Source of the DNA: an uncultured Eubacteriales bacterium
GTDB lineage: Bacteria; Bacillota; Clostridia; Lachnospirales; Lachnospiraceae
Length of the DNA: 63,087 nucleotides
Direction: 5' to 3'
NCBI GenBank assembly: GCA_900314555.1
Contig: OMVQ01000119.1
Span: 1-63,087 of the forward strand
Shown piece by piece: positions 25,423 to 34,786 of the stretch (its first letter is position 1; each line of letters starts with the position of its first letter). The notes below the pieces were generated by a model, which saw nothing but the letters and a program-made list of their open reading frames with translations, was not told where the DNA came from and did no database searches. A program made the translations under genes and the position numbers.

Positions 25423-25489
25423 ACTGTCTCTTCGTAGCAAGCGTTCAGAAACTGTTGAAATGGCACTATAAAAAGAAAGGATATTAGAT

Positions 25490-26368
25490 ATGAGTTTATT
25501 AGAGACAATAATACTTGGTATTATTCAGGGAATAGCTGAGTTTTTACCTATAAGCAGTTCAGGACATCTGGCAATTTTTAAGGCGTTATTTGGATTGAAA
25601 GATGTGGGACTTACATATGACATTTTACTTCATCTTGGAACATTAGTGGCAGTATTTATAGTCTATTGGAAAGATATATGGAAGTTAATAAAAGAGGGTG
25701 TTGGAATCATTATAGATGTCTGCAGAAATATTGGCAGATTCTTTGGTAACAAATTTGCAAAGAAGAATTCAGCATACATTAAAATAGTAAGCTCGGCATA
25801 TAGAAAATTCGTAATGCTGATTATAGTATCGACAATCCCAACAGGAATAATTGGTCTAATATTCAGCAAGATATTTAATATGGATAATCCATCACTTATT
25901 ATTCCCGGAATCAGCTTACTTATAACAGGTCTTATGTTATCAGTTGTTGATGAATTACCGGCAGGACATAAGACACCTAAAGAGACTACATATAAGAACA
26001 GTTTAACACTTGGTATTGCACAGGGTATAGCAACATTACCCGGTATATCACGTTCAGGAACTACCCTGACAGTAGGTGTATTATGTGGTTTAGACAGAAA
26101 ATTTGCAATTAAGTATTCATTTATAATGTCAATTCCGGCTATATTAGGTGCTTGTGTATTAGACCTTAAAGATTTATTTACACCGGGCAATGCAATTGGT
26201 AAAACACAGCTTACATATTATGTAATAGGTGCAGTTGTAGCAGGTGTGGTTGGATATGTATGTATCAAGACATTATTAGTATTATTTAATAATAAGAAAA
26301 TGAAATATTTCTCATATTACTGTTTCATAATGGGAATAGTGGCTATTGTAGCAAGCTTTATTATATAA
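25490..26368 (+). CDS. uppP: undecaprenyl-diphosphatase (BacA/UppP)
   Basis: 292-aa polytopic membrane enzyme that dephosphorylates undecaprenyl pyrophosphate to recycle the lipid carrier for peptidoglycan, and can confer bacitracin resistance. The family signatures are intact: the N-terminal GIIQGIAEFLPISSSGHL motif with its catalytic Glu and the Ser-Ser-Ser-Gly-His run, and the repeated GIAQGIATLPGISRSGTT motif with the conserved Arg. About eight membrane segments. AAAGGA precedes the ATG. It lies upstream of ftsK, in a region dense with envelope genes. Confidence 0.97.
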   Translation: MSLLETIILGIIQGIAEFLPISSSGHLAIFKALFGLKDVGLTYDILLHLGTLVAVFIVYWKDIWKLIKEGVGIIIDVCRNIGRFFGNKFAKKNSAYIKIVSSAYRKFVMLIIVSTIPTGIIGLIFSKIFNMDNPSLIIPGISLLITGLMLSVVDELPAGHKTPKETTYKNSLTLGIAQGIATLPGISRSGTTLTVGVLCGLDRKFAIKYSFIMSIPAILGACVLDLKDLFTPGNAIGKTQLTYYVIGAVVAGVVGYVCIKTLLVLFNNKKMKYFSYYCFIMGIVAIVASFII

Positions 26369-26440
26369 AGTTATATGGAAAAATGAGAGTATTATAGTGT
26401 TATATAGAAGTTTTAAGATTGATTAGAAAAGAGGAATAGA

Positions 26441-29416
26441 ATGGCTGCGCAAGGCAAAAAGAAGAGTACAACCGGGAAGAGTACAGGCAGAAAGAGTACG
26501 ACCGGAAAGAGTGCTGCAAGCAGAAAGCCGAATACAGCAAGTAAGAACCGGAGCCGTACAGGAAAGAGCAGTTCACCAGTAAGAAGTAGCTCATCATCAA
26601 GAAATAGTTCGGCATCAAAGAAGTATGATGATGGCAATAGCATTATTTCAAATGATGTGAAGATAATTACAGGTTTTGCAATAGTAATTCTGTTAGAACT
26701 TAGTAATTTCTCACTTATTGGCAGATTTGGTAATGCGATAAGCGGCTTTATGTTTGGAATATTTGGTTTATTTGCATACATAGTACCGATTCTGATATTT
26801 ATTGCCGTTGGTTTCTTTATTGCAAATGTAAGCAGTAGAAATGCAATGATGAAATTAGGGGCAGCAATAGTTTTATTTATTACATTGTGTACATTCCTAC
26901 AACTTGTTTATGCAGGTAAAGATTACGGCTTCAGGCTTACAAGTGTGTTTAATGCCTGCCGTATGGATAAAAATGGTGGTGGAATGTTAGGTGGATTATT
27001 TGCTGCCATATTATATTCTACAATAGGCATATATGGTGCGTTTATAGTAGTAATCGCCTTAGTACTGGTATCGATGGTTATAATTTCTGAGAAGTCATTG
27101 ATAAATTCTGTTAAGCATGGAAGCAGACAGATGTATGACTCTGCAAGGAAAGATTTTAAACGAATGAAAGACAGCAGTGCGGAGAGGATTGCTAGAAAAG
27201 AACAGAATAAGATGGAGAGGGCTAAGAATACAGTCAGGGGCGTAAATCTTCATTCTAAAGTAACTGATGAGAATACCATAGATGCAAATGTACATGAATT
27301 ATTACAGAATGGTTCATTATATCGTGGCTACATTGATTCAGAGGAATTAGAGAAAGCCGGTGCTAAGAATAATAACAATAGCACTGATAATGGATATAAT
27401 GAAAGTGGACAGAAGAAACAATATAGAACTGATTATAAGCCTGCATTTATTAAGAATAATAGAGAAGATTCAGAAAATTCAGATAGTTCTTATGGAGATG
27501 ATTTTGCCAAAGCTTCAATAATGCGTGGAGATATAGCTGATAGCAACATATTTAATGATTCGGCTTCTTATAATAGCTCATCGAATGTCGGCTCATATAA
27601 TAGTAGTTCAAATATTAGTTCATACAATAATGCTTCAAATGTTAGTTCATATGATAATGCTTCAAATATTAGTTCATATGATAATGCTTCAAATATTAGT
27701 TCGTATGATAATGATGAAGAACTTAGTGAAGCTGTGAGAAATGGCGAATTTAAGCCTAAAGAGAAGATAGAAGTTAGTAAAGCAGCTAAAGAAGTTATGA
27801 AGCGAAAAGCATTTTCGGGTGTTCCAATTAAGAGTTCATCACCGGTTAAGGATATTCCGATAGACAGACCGGTTCCTGATGTCGAGAAAGTGACTGAGCA
27901 ACCTAAGGCTGTTGAAGAAGTGAGCAAGGGTAATAAATCAGGTCCATATTCAATGCCACCACTTAGTTTACTTAGAAAAGGTACGATGCAGAAGAGAAGA
28001 AACAGCATGCGTCCGGGTGAAATAAGCGAGACAGCAGCTAAGCTTCAGGAGACTCTTAATGCATTTGGTGTAAAAGCAACTGTAGTTAATGAGAGCAGAG
28101 GACCATCGGTTACAAGATATGAATTACAGCCTGAAACAGGAACAAAAGTAAGTAAGATTACATCTTTATCAGATGATATTAAGCTTAATTTAGCGGCAGC
28201 GGATATAAGAATAGAAGCTCCGATTCCGGGCAAGGCAGCAGTCGGAATAGAAGTTCCTAATGCTGAAAGAGATTCGGTATTTCTAAGGGACTTAATTGAG
28301 TCCGAGGAATTATCAAAACATCCATCGAAGTTAGCGTTTGCAGCAGGAATGGATATAGCAGGTAAAGTTGTGGTAGCAGATATTGCGAAGATGCCACATA
28401 TGCTTATCGCAGGTACGACAGGTTCAGGTAAATCGGTATTTACTAACTCAATTATTATGAGTATTTTATTCAGAGCCAAACCATCAGAAGTCAAGATGAT
28501 AATTGTCGATCCTAAAGTAGTTGAATTCGGTGTATATAATGGTATACCTCATTTATTATCGCCGGTAGTTACTGATCCTAAGAAGGCAGCAGGAGCACTT
28601 AACTGGGCAGTCGGTGAAATGGGTAAACGATATAAACAGTTTTCAAAATATAATGTAAGAGATATAAAGGGATATAATGAAAAGATTAAACAAATGGGTT
28701 ATAAAGATGGTGATGAACAGTTAGAACCAATGTATCAGATAGTAATTATCATTGATGAGTTAGCAGACCTTATGATGGTAGCTTCTAAAGAAGTTGAGAG
28801 TTCTATATGCCGTCTTGCACAGCTTGCAAGAGCAGCGGGAATACATCTTATTATAGCTACACAGAGACCATCTGTAGATGTTGTAACAGGTCTTATTAAA
28901 GCTAATATACCATCGAGAGTTGCATTGTTAGTTTCATCAGGTACAGACTCAAGAACAATTATAGATTGCAATGGTGGTGAGAAGTTACTTGGTAATGGTG
29001 ATATGTTATTCTATCCATCGGGCTATGTTAAACCTGTAAGATTACAGGGCGCATTTGTATCAGACGGAGAAGTACAAGCTGTTGTTAATTATCTTATTAA
29101 TAATAATAAAGATGTTGAATATAATGAAGAAGTTGCTAAAGCTGAGGTATCTACACCTGATAGTGATAATCAGACAGCCGATGATGATGGCAATGATGTC
29201 TTATTTGAGGAAGCAGCAAGATTTGTTATCGAGAAAGATAAAGGTGCAACAAGTATGATTCAGCGAATGTTTAAAGTAGGTTATAACAGGGCTTCAAGAA
29301 TTATAGAGCAGTTAGAGAAAGCTGGGATAGTAGGTCCTGACGAGGGAACTAAACCAAGAAAAGTTCTTATGTCACTTGAACAATTTGAAGCAAGTCTGCA
29401 TAAAGGCACAGATTAG
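26441..29416 (+). CDS. ftsK: DNA translocase FtsK/SpoIIIE
   Basis: 991-aa septum-located DNA pump that clears or moves chromosomal DNA across the closing septum. Layout: a Lys/Ser/Thr-rich basic N-terminus (1-70); four membrane segments (about 75-215); a long low-complexity linker (about 230-520) containing 9-residue repeats of the type SYDNASNIS (about 376-425); an alpha-beta motor with Walker A GTTGSGKS (near 658) and Walker B IVIIIDELADLMMV; and a C-terminal gamma winged helix (FVIEKDKGATSMIQRMFKVGYNRASRIIEQLEKAGIV). The linker is longer than in Bacillus SpoIIIE. GAGGAA precedes the ATG. Confidence 0.97.
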   Translation: MAAQGKKKSTTGKSTGRKSTTGKSAASRKPNTASKNRSRTGKSSSPVRSSSSSRNSSASKKYDDGNSIISNDVKIITGFAIVILLELSNFSLIGRFGNAISGFMFGIFGLFAYIVPILIFIAVGFFIANVSSRNAMMKLGAAIVLFITLCTFLQLVYAGKDYGFRLTSVFNACRMDKNGGGMLGGLFAAILYSTIGIYGAFIVVIALVLVSMVIISEKSLINSVKHGSRQMYDSARKDFKRMKDSSAERIARKEQNKMERAKNTVRGVNLHSKVTDENTIDANVHELLQNGSLYRGYIDSEELEKAGAKNNNNSTDNGYNESGQKKQYRTDYKPAFIKNNREDSENSDSSYGDDFAKASIMRGDIADSNIFNDSASYNSSSNVGSYNSSSNISSYNNASNVSSYDNASNISSYDNASNISSYDNDEELSEAVRNGEFKPKEKIEVSKAAKEVMKRKAFSGVPIKSSSPVKDIPIDRPVPDVEKVTEQPKAVEEVSKGNKSGPYSMPPLSLLRKGTMQKRRNSMRPGEISETAAKLQETLNAFGVKATVVNESRGPSVTRYELQPETGTKVSKITSLSDDIKLNLAAADIRIEAPIPGKAAVGIEVPNAERDSVFLRDLIESEELSKHPSKLAFAAGMDIAGKVVVADIAKMPHMLIAGTTGSGKSVFTNSIIMSILFRAKPSEVKMIIVDPKVVEFGVYNGIPHLLSPVVTDPKKAAGALNWAVGEMGKRYKQFSKYNVRDIKGYNEKIKQMGYKDGDEQLEPMYQIVIIIDELADLMMVASKEVESSICRLAQLARAAGIHLIIATQRPSVDVVTGLIKANIPSRVALLVSSGTDSRTIIDCNGGEKLLGNGDMLFYPSGYVKPVRLQGAFVSDGEVQAVVNYLINNNKDVEYNEEVAKAEVSTPDSDNQTADDDGNDVLFEEAARFVIEKDKGATSMIQRMFKVGYNRASRIIEQLEKAGIVGPDEGTKPRKVLMSLEQFEASLHKGTD
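27566..27715 (+). repeat. 27-bp in-frame tandem repeat inside ftsK
   Basis: Five 27-bp units start at 27566, 27593, 27620, 27647 and 27674, with a partial sixth. They encode 9-residue repeats of the form S-Y-(N/D)-N-A-S-N-(I/V)-S. The last two complete units are identical, indicating recent duplication. Confidence 0.9.
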
Positions 29417-29583
29417 CAATAGGAAGGCTGAAAATGCATACTAAAAGATATTTACATATCATATGGAAAATATTCATTAGAATATAAGTGGTTGTGAATT
29501 AACGACTATCTATGATATGATTAAGAAACATAAAATAAAAGGTTAATAGACATATTAGAAAATATGCGGAAACGAGGTAGAAA

Positions 29584-31266
29584 ATGGAAAAGAAATATAA
29601 GTCAGATATTGAAATTGCACAGGAAGCAACTATGTTACCTATTAAAGAGGTAGCAGCTAAAATCGGTATTGAAGAAGATGATTTAGAATTATATGGTAAA
29701 TACAAGGCAAAATTATCAAATGAATATCAGGATAAAATTAAGAATAATAAAGATGGTAAGCTGGTTTTAGTTACAGCTATTAATCCTACACCTGCAGGAG
29801 AGGGAAAGACAACTATAACTGTTGGCTTAGGACAGGCATTAAGTAAGTTAAATAAGAAATCAATTATTGCTCTTAGAGAGCCATCACTCGGACCATGCTT
29901 TGGTATTAAAGGCGGTGCAGCAGGCGGCGGATATTCACAGGTTGTACCAATGGAAGATCTGAATCTTCATTTTACAGGAGATTTTCATGCAATTACATCA
30001 GCTAATAACCTTTTAGCTGCATTATTAGATAACCATATCCAGCAGGGAAATGAGTTAAGAATTGATACAAGACAGGTTGTCTGGAAGAGATGTCTAGATA
30101 TGAACGACAGAGTATTAAGAAATGTTGTTGTCGGACTTGGTTCTAAAATGGACGGAGTTGTAAGAGAAGACCATTTCGTAATTACAGTTGCTTCAGAGAT
30201 AATGGCAATTCTTTGTCTTGCAAATGATATGAATGATTTAAAAGAAAGATTAGGAAAAATAATTGTTGCATATAATTATGATGGCGAGCCTGTAACAGCC
30301 AAAGATTTAAACGCAGTAGGTGCTATGGCAGCATTACTTAAAGATGCAATCAAGCCTAACCTTATCCAGACATTAGAGCATACACCTGCATTAGTGCATG
30401 GCGGACCATTTGCAAATATTGCTCATGGCTGTAATTCAGTAAGAGCTACAAAGACAGCACTTAAGATGGCAGATATCGTTGTTACTGAAGCAGGCTTTGG
30501 CGCAGACTTAGGTGCAGAGAAATTCTTTGATATTAAGTGTAGAATGTCAGGATTAAAACCTGATGCAGTAGTATTAGTAGCTACTGTAAGAGCATTAAAA
30601 TATAATGGTGGAGTTCCTAAAGCAGAACTTAATAATGAGAATTTAGAGGCTCTTGAAAAAGGTATTGTAAATCTTGAAAAGCATATTGAGAATTTACAGC
30701 AGTACAACGTACCTATCGTTGTTACGCTTAATTCGTTTGTGACTGATACTGAAGCTGAATATTCATTTGTTAAAAAATTCTGTGAAGACAGAGGATGTGA
30801 ATTCGCCTTAGCAAGAGTATGGGAAAATGGCGGAGACGGTGGAATTGAATTAGCTAACAAGGTTATAGAAACATTAGAGAAAAAGGAAAGCAAATTCGAA
30901 GTATTATATCCTGATGAAATGTCTCTTGAAGATAAGATTAAGACAATAGCAACAAAGATTTACGGTGCAGATGATGTTACATATTCACCTGCAGCTAAGA
31001 AAGCACTTGCTAAGATAACAGATATGGGATTTGGAAATCTTCCTGTATGTATGGCTAAGAATCAGTATTCATTATCTGATGACCAGACTAAACTTGGAAG
31101 ACCAACAGGCTTCAATGTAAATGTCAGAGAAGTATATGTATCAGCAGGTGCAGGCTTCGTGGTTGCTATTACAGGTGCAATAATGACAATGCCTGGATTA
31201 CCAAAGAAACCGGCTGCGTTTAATATTGATGTAAACGACGATGGTGTAATTGAGGGATTATTTTAA
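29584..31266 (+). CDS. fhs: formate--tetrahydrofolate ligase
   Basis: 560-aa ATP-dependent 10-formyl-THF synthetase, joining formate to tetrahydrofolate. Key motifs are the N-terminal [19 protein letters not shown], the P-loop [14 protein letters not shown] (near residue 70), [31 protein letters not shown], and [17 protein letters not shown]. Full length. The start follows a GAGGTAG ribosome binding site. With folD, fmt and def in the same window it supplies one-carbon units for purines and initiator formylation, and in acetogens the Wood-Ljungdahl methyl branch. A chain of hairpins follows the stop directly. Confidence 0.98.
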   Translation: MEKKYKSDIEIAQEATMLPIKEVAAKIGIEEDDLELYGKYKAKLSNEYQDKIKNNKDGKLVLVTAINPTPAGEGKTTITVGLGQALSKLNKKSIIALREPSLGPCFGIKGGAAGGGYSQVVPMEDLNLHFTGDFHAITSANNLLAALLDNHIQQGNELRIDTRQVVWKRCLDMNDRVLRNVVVGLGSKMDGVVREDHFVITVASEIMAILCLANDMNDLKERLGKIIVAYNYDGEPVTAKDLNAVGAMAALLKDAIKPNLIQTLEHTPALVHGGPFANIAHGCNSVRATKTALKMADIVVTEAGFGADLGAEKFFDIKCRMSGLKPDAVVLVATVRALKYNGGVPKAELNNENLEALEKGIVNLEKHIENLQQYNVPIVVTLNSFVTDTEAEYSFVKKFCEDRGCEFALARVWENGGDGGIELANKVIETLEKKESKFEVLYPDEMSLEDKIKTIATKIYGADDVTYSPAAKKALAKITDMGFGNLPVCMAKNQYSLSDDQTKLGRPTGFNVNVREVYVSAGAGFVVAITGAIMTMPGLPKKPAAFNIDVNDDGVIEGLF

Positions 31267-31279
31267 AGAATGGAGAATA

Positions 31280-31402
31280 GTGTGAAAAATCGAATTGATA
31301 TGTCGATTTTTCACACGGCTAAATGTGTCGCAGGCGTCACATTTAGTTTTATCGCAGAGCTGAATTTGAGATTCAGCTCGCGATTCCTCCGACGTAAACG
31401 TC
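31280..31402. repeat. chain of four hairpins between fhs and dapF
   Basis: Consecutive stems: GTGTGAAAAATCG with CGATTTTTCACAC; CTAAATGTG with CACATTTAG; GAGCTGAAT with ATTCAGCTC; GACGT-AA-ACGTC (31391-31402). All arms pair perfectly. The last stem abuts TGCGGAATGGAG, the dapF ribosome binding site. No T-run follows any stem, so it is not a conventional terminator. Confidence 0.75.
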
Positions 31403-31420
31403 TGCGGAATGGAGAATATT

Positions 31421-32266
31421 ATGAAGTTAAAATTTTCTAAAATGCATGGAACAGGAAATGATTATGTATATGTGAATGGCTTTACGGAGAAGTTAGATAA
31501 TCCATCAGAAACAGCCATAAAGGTAAGTGACAGACATTTTGCAATTGGAAGTGACGGACTTATAATCGTAGCTCCATCTGAAGTTGCAGATGTAAGAATG
31601 ATTATGTTTAACTCAGACGGTTCTGAGGGTAAAATGTGTGGAAATGGTATAAGATGTGTTGCAAAGTATGCTTATGACCATAATCTTACAGATAAGAAAG
31701 AGATGACTATAGAGACAGCTTCCGGAATTAAGACAATTAAGGTAACTGTTGATGAGAATAACAAGGTAGAATATGCAGAAGTTAATATGGGTAAGGCAAT
31801 ATTAAAACCGGCTGATATTCCTATGAAAGCAGAGGGAGATTCATTTATTGCCAAGGAAGTGACAGTAAATGGTGCTACATATGTAGCAACTGCAGTATCT
31901 ATGGGAAATCCACATATGGTAATATTTACACATGGAATCGATGAACTTAATTTAGATGAAATCGGACCATATTTTGAGAATCAGGAGTTATTCCCTGAAA
32001 AGGTAAATACTGAATTTGTTGAAGTAATAGATGACCATAACTTCAAGATGAGAGTGTATGAAAGAGGCACAGGCGAGACAATGTCCTGCGGAACAGGAAC
32101 ATGTGCAGTAACAGTAGCAGCAGTCTTAAATGGTTTCGCTAAATATGGCGAAGAACTTAATATTCATATCAGAGGTGGCGAATTAAAAGATACTTACTAT
32201 GAAGATGGTACTGTAATTATGAAAGGTAAAGCAACTCACGTATTTGATGGTGAAATAGAAATATAA
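31421..32266 (+). CDS. dapF: diaminopimelate epimerase
   Basis: 281-aa cofactor-independent racemase converting LL- to meso-diaminopimelate for lysine and peptidoglycan. The two catalytic Cys are in CGNGIRCVAKY and SCGTGTCAVTV. N-terminal FSKMHGTGNDYVYV and GNPHMVIF are also typical. The frame opens at 31409, but that ATG is embedded in GGAATGGAG, the ribosome binding site for the ATG at 31421, so the later start is chosen. The murE-type ligase follows, matching a role in cell-wall precursor synthesis. Confidence 0.97.
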   Translation: MKLKFSKMHGTGNDYVYVNGFTEKLDNPSETAIKVSDRHFAIGSDGLIIVAPSEVADVRMIMFNSDGSEGKMCGNGIRCVAKYAYDHNLTDKKEMTIETASGIKTIKVTVDENNKVEYAEVNMGKAILKPADIPMKAEGDSFIAKEVTVNGATYVATAVSMGNPHMVIFTHGIDELNLDEIGPYFENQELFPEKVNTEFVEVIDDHNFKMRVYERGTGETMSCGTGTCAVTVAAVLNGFAKYGEELNIHIRGGELKDTYYEDGTVIMKGKATHVFDGEIEI

Positions 32267-32421
32267 TATGGTGTGTAGCACGGAACAATTCGTAGGCATC
32301 AAATTCGGGGGCTTTTGCCACCGACATAATAATATATAAATATAATATAAAAGGATAATTGACTTGGCGGTACATCATTTATCCGGAAAATATAAAATAT
32401 ACCGCAGAAATGAGAGTGCAT

Positions 32422-33915
32422 ATGAAATTATCAGAATGTTTAGTTAACTTAGATTATGAATGTCTAAAAGGTAATGTCGATACTACAATTAATGATGTTG
32501 TATATGATTCAAGAAAAGCAAATGCAGACAATGCATTTATATGTATTGTCGGTGCTGTAACTGATGGACACAAGTATATTAGTGGAACATTAGATAAAGG
32601 CTGTAAAGTATTCGTGGTAGAAAAAGATATGAAAGATTTACCGGAGCTTGCAGAAAGAGATGTAACTGTTATTAAAGTTAAAGATACAAGAATAGCTTTA
32701 TCATATATGTCGGCAGCAATATTTGATTATCCTGCTAAGAAGCTTAAGACAGTTGGAATTACAGGAACAAAAGGTAAGACAACGACAACATTTATGGTAA
32801 GAACCATATTAGAGCATCATGGTTTAAAGGTAGGTATTATCGGAACAACAGGTGTATATATGGGTGACAAATTCTTTGAGATTCACAATACTACGCCTGA
32901 ATCATATGAGATTCATAAATTCTTCAATATGATGGTAGAAGAGGGCTGCGATGTCTGCGTTATGGAAGTTTCTTCACAGGCATTAAAACTTAACAGAACA
33001 GCAGGAATAGAATTTGATTGTGGTGTATTTACGAATCTTTCACCTGACCATATCGGGGAAAATGAACATGCTGATTATAATGAATATGTCTATTGTAAGA
33101 GCCTTTTATTCAGACAATGTAAGCATGGAATATTTAATATAGATGATAAAGAAGCTGTAAATATGATGAAAGATGCAGTATGCGACAAGCACACATATGG
33201 CTTTAGTGAAAATGCAGATTTGCATATTGATAATATCGATTATATTGTAAGACCTGGCTTTATCGGAATAGGCTTTGATGCACATGGAGTAGTTAATGAG
33301 CATTTCGAAGTTAATACTCCGGGTAAATTTTCGGCATACAATGCAATGTCAGCTATTATGGTATCAGAGATATTTGGTGTGAACAGTGATGATATTAAGG
33401 CTGGTTTATTAAATACATTTGTTAAGGGAAGAGTAGAATCAGTAAAGATTTCTGATAGATTTACATTGTTAATTGACTATGCACATAATGCAATGAGTAT
33501 GGAAAGCCTTCTTACAACAATAAGAGAGTATAATCCTAAACGTATTGTAAGCTTGTTTGGCTGTGGTGGTAACCGTTCGAAATTAAGAAGATATGAAATG
33601 GGAGAAATATCAGGTAAATATGCAGATTTATCGATTATAACAGCCGATAATTCCAGATTTGAAAATGTTTTAGATATTATCGAGGATATCAAAGTCGGAA
33701 TTAATAAGACTGATGGCAAATACGTTGTAATACCTGACAGAAAAGAAGCAATCAGATACAGCATCGAAAATGCAATGGACGGAGATATAGTTCTTCTGCT
33801 CGGAAAAGGACATGAAGATTATCAGGAGATTGAGGGTGTAAGATATCCTTTTGATGAAAGAGTAATTATTAAAGAGATACTTGAAGATTTAGAGAAAGAA
33901 GGTAAGAAGATATAA
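32422..33915 (+). CDS. murE: UDP-N-acetylmuramyl-tripeptide synthetase (MurE-type ligase)
   Basis: 497-aa cytoplasmic Mur ligase adding the third residue to UDP-MurNAc-dipeptide. An N-terminal uridine-binding domain (VVYDSRKA) leads into the ATPase GITGTKGKTTTTFM, NTTPES, the middle-domain MEVSSQALKLNR and the C-terminal LIDYAHNAMSMESLL. The amino-acid selectivity loop reads TADNSRFENV: the Pro of the usual meso-DAP motif DNPR is Ser, while the key Arg is kept. DapF next door favours meso-DAP. The frame extends to a TTG at 32359 without a usable ribosome binding site; 32422 (or 32410) is the likely start. The stop overlaps the folD start. Confidence 0.92.
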   Translation: MKLSECLVNLDYECLKGNVDTTINDVVYDSRKANADNAFICIVGAVTDGHKYISGTLDKGCKVFVVEKDMKDLPELAERDVTVIKVKDTRIALSYMSAAIFDYPAKKLKTVGITGTKGKTTTTFMVRTILEHHGLKVGIIGTTGVYMGDKFFEIHNTTPESYEIHKFFNMMVEEGCDVCVMEVSSQALKLNRTAGIEFDCGVFTNLSPDHIGENEHADYNEYVYCKSLLFRQCKHGIFNIDDKEAVNMMKDAVCDKHTYGFSENADLHIDNIDYIVRPGFIGIGFDAHGVVNEHFEVNTPGKFSAYNAMSAIMVSEIFGVNSDDIKAGLLNTFVKGRVESVKISDRFTLLIDYAHNAMSMESLLTTIREYNPKRIVSLFGCGGNRSKLRRYEMGEISGKYADLSIITADNSRFENVLDIIEDIKVGINKTDGKYVVIPDRKEAIRYSIENAMDGDIVLLLGKGHEDYQEIEGVRYPFDERVIIKEILEDLEKEGKKI

Positions 33916-34760
33916 TGGCACAGATAATTGATGGTAAAAAGATTTCCCAGGAATTAAAAGATGAATTAAAAGAGAAAGTTGCTAAGTATAAAGAAGAAGG
34001 CGTTGAGATAACTTTAGCAGTTATCCAGGTAGGCAATGATAAAGCAAGCAGCGTATATGTTGGAAATAAGAAGAAAGCCTGTGAATACATAGGAATTAAT
34101 TCTTTATCTTATGAATTAGAGGAAAGCACTACTGAAGAAGAATTGTTAAATCTTATTAAAGAACTTAACAACCGTAAGGACGTTAACGGAATCTTGGTCC
34201 AGTTACCACTTCCTAAGCATATTGATGAAGATAAGGTTATAGAAACTATTGATGCCAAAAAAGATGTTGACGGCTTCCATCCAATGAGTGTCGGTGCATT
34301 ATCTATTGGTAAAAAAGGCTTTATATCATGTACACCTTATGGAATTATTGAATTATTAAAGAGAAGTAATATAGATATAGATGGTAAGGAATGTGTAGTA
34401 ATCGGCAGAAGTAATATTGTAGGTAAGCCTATGTCAATGTTACTTTTAAGAGAAAATGCAACAGTTACAATTGCACATTCACATACAAAGAATCTTAAAG
34501 AAGTAGCTAAGAGAGCAGATATTTTAGTTGTTGCAATAGGTAAACCACAGTTTATTAATTCAGAATATGTAAAAGAGGGCGCAGTTGTTATAGACGTTGG
34601 TATCCACAGAGATGAGAATAATAAATTATGTGGTGATGTGGATTATGAAGATGTATTTCCACATGCAAGTGCAATTACACCGGTTCCAGGTGGAGTTGGT
34701 CCTATGACAATAGCAATGCTTATGAAGAATTGTGTAAATGCAGTGGAGATACAGAAGTAA
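33915..34760 (+). CDS. folD: methylenetetrahydrofolate dehydrogenase/cyclohydrolase
   Basis: 281-aa bifunctional enzyme interconverting 5,10-methylene- and 10-formyl-THF with NADP. Family motifs are VGNDKASSVYVGNKKKACEYIGI with the catalytic Lys, GILVQLPLPKHID, KDVDGFHP, CTPYGIIELL, VVIGRSNIVGKPMSMLL and the C-terminal TPVPGGVGPMTIAML. It starts at an ATG overlapping the murE stop (TAATG). Together with fhs and fmt it forms the window's one-carbon set. Confidence 0.98.
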   Translation: MAQIIDGKKISQELKDELKEKVAKYKEEGVEITLAVIQVGNDKASSVYVGNKKKACEYIGINSLSYELEESTTEEELLNLIKELNNRKDVNGILVQLPLPKHIDEDKVIETIDAKKDVDGFHPMSVGALSIGKKGFISCTPYGIIELLKRSNIDIDGKECVVIGRSNIVGKPMSMLLLRENATVTIAHSHTKNLKEVAKRADILVVAIGKPQFINSEYVKEGAVVIDVGIHRDENNKLCGDVDYEDVFPHASAITPVPGGVGPMTIAMLMKNCVNAVEIQK

Positions 34761-34786
34761 AGCGATAATGCGGAATGGAGAAGAAT

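Noticed and set aside
25296..25487. 63-aa plus-strand open frame between tepA and uppP
   Set aside because: It spans the hairpin chain, has no ribosome binding site, and its sequence is dictated by the stems.
27566..27715. Possible CRISPR array
   Set aside because: The units are contiguous without spacers and keep the ftsK reading frame; it is a coding minisatellite.
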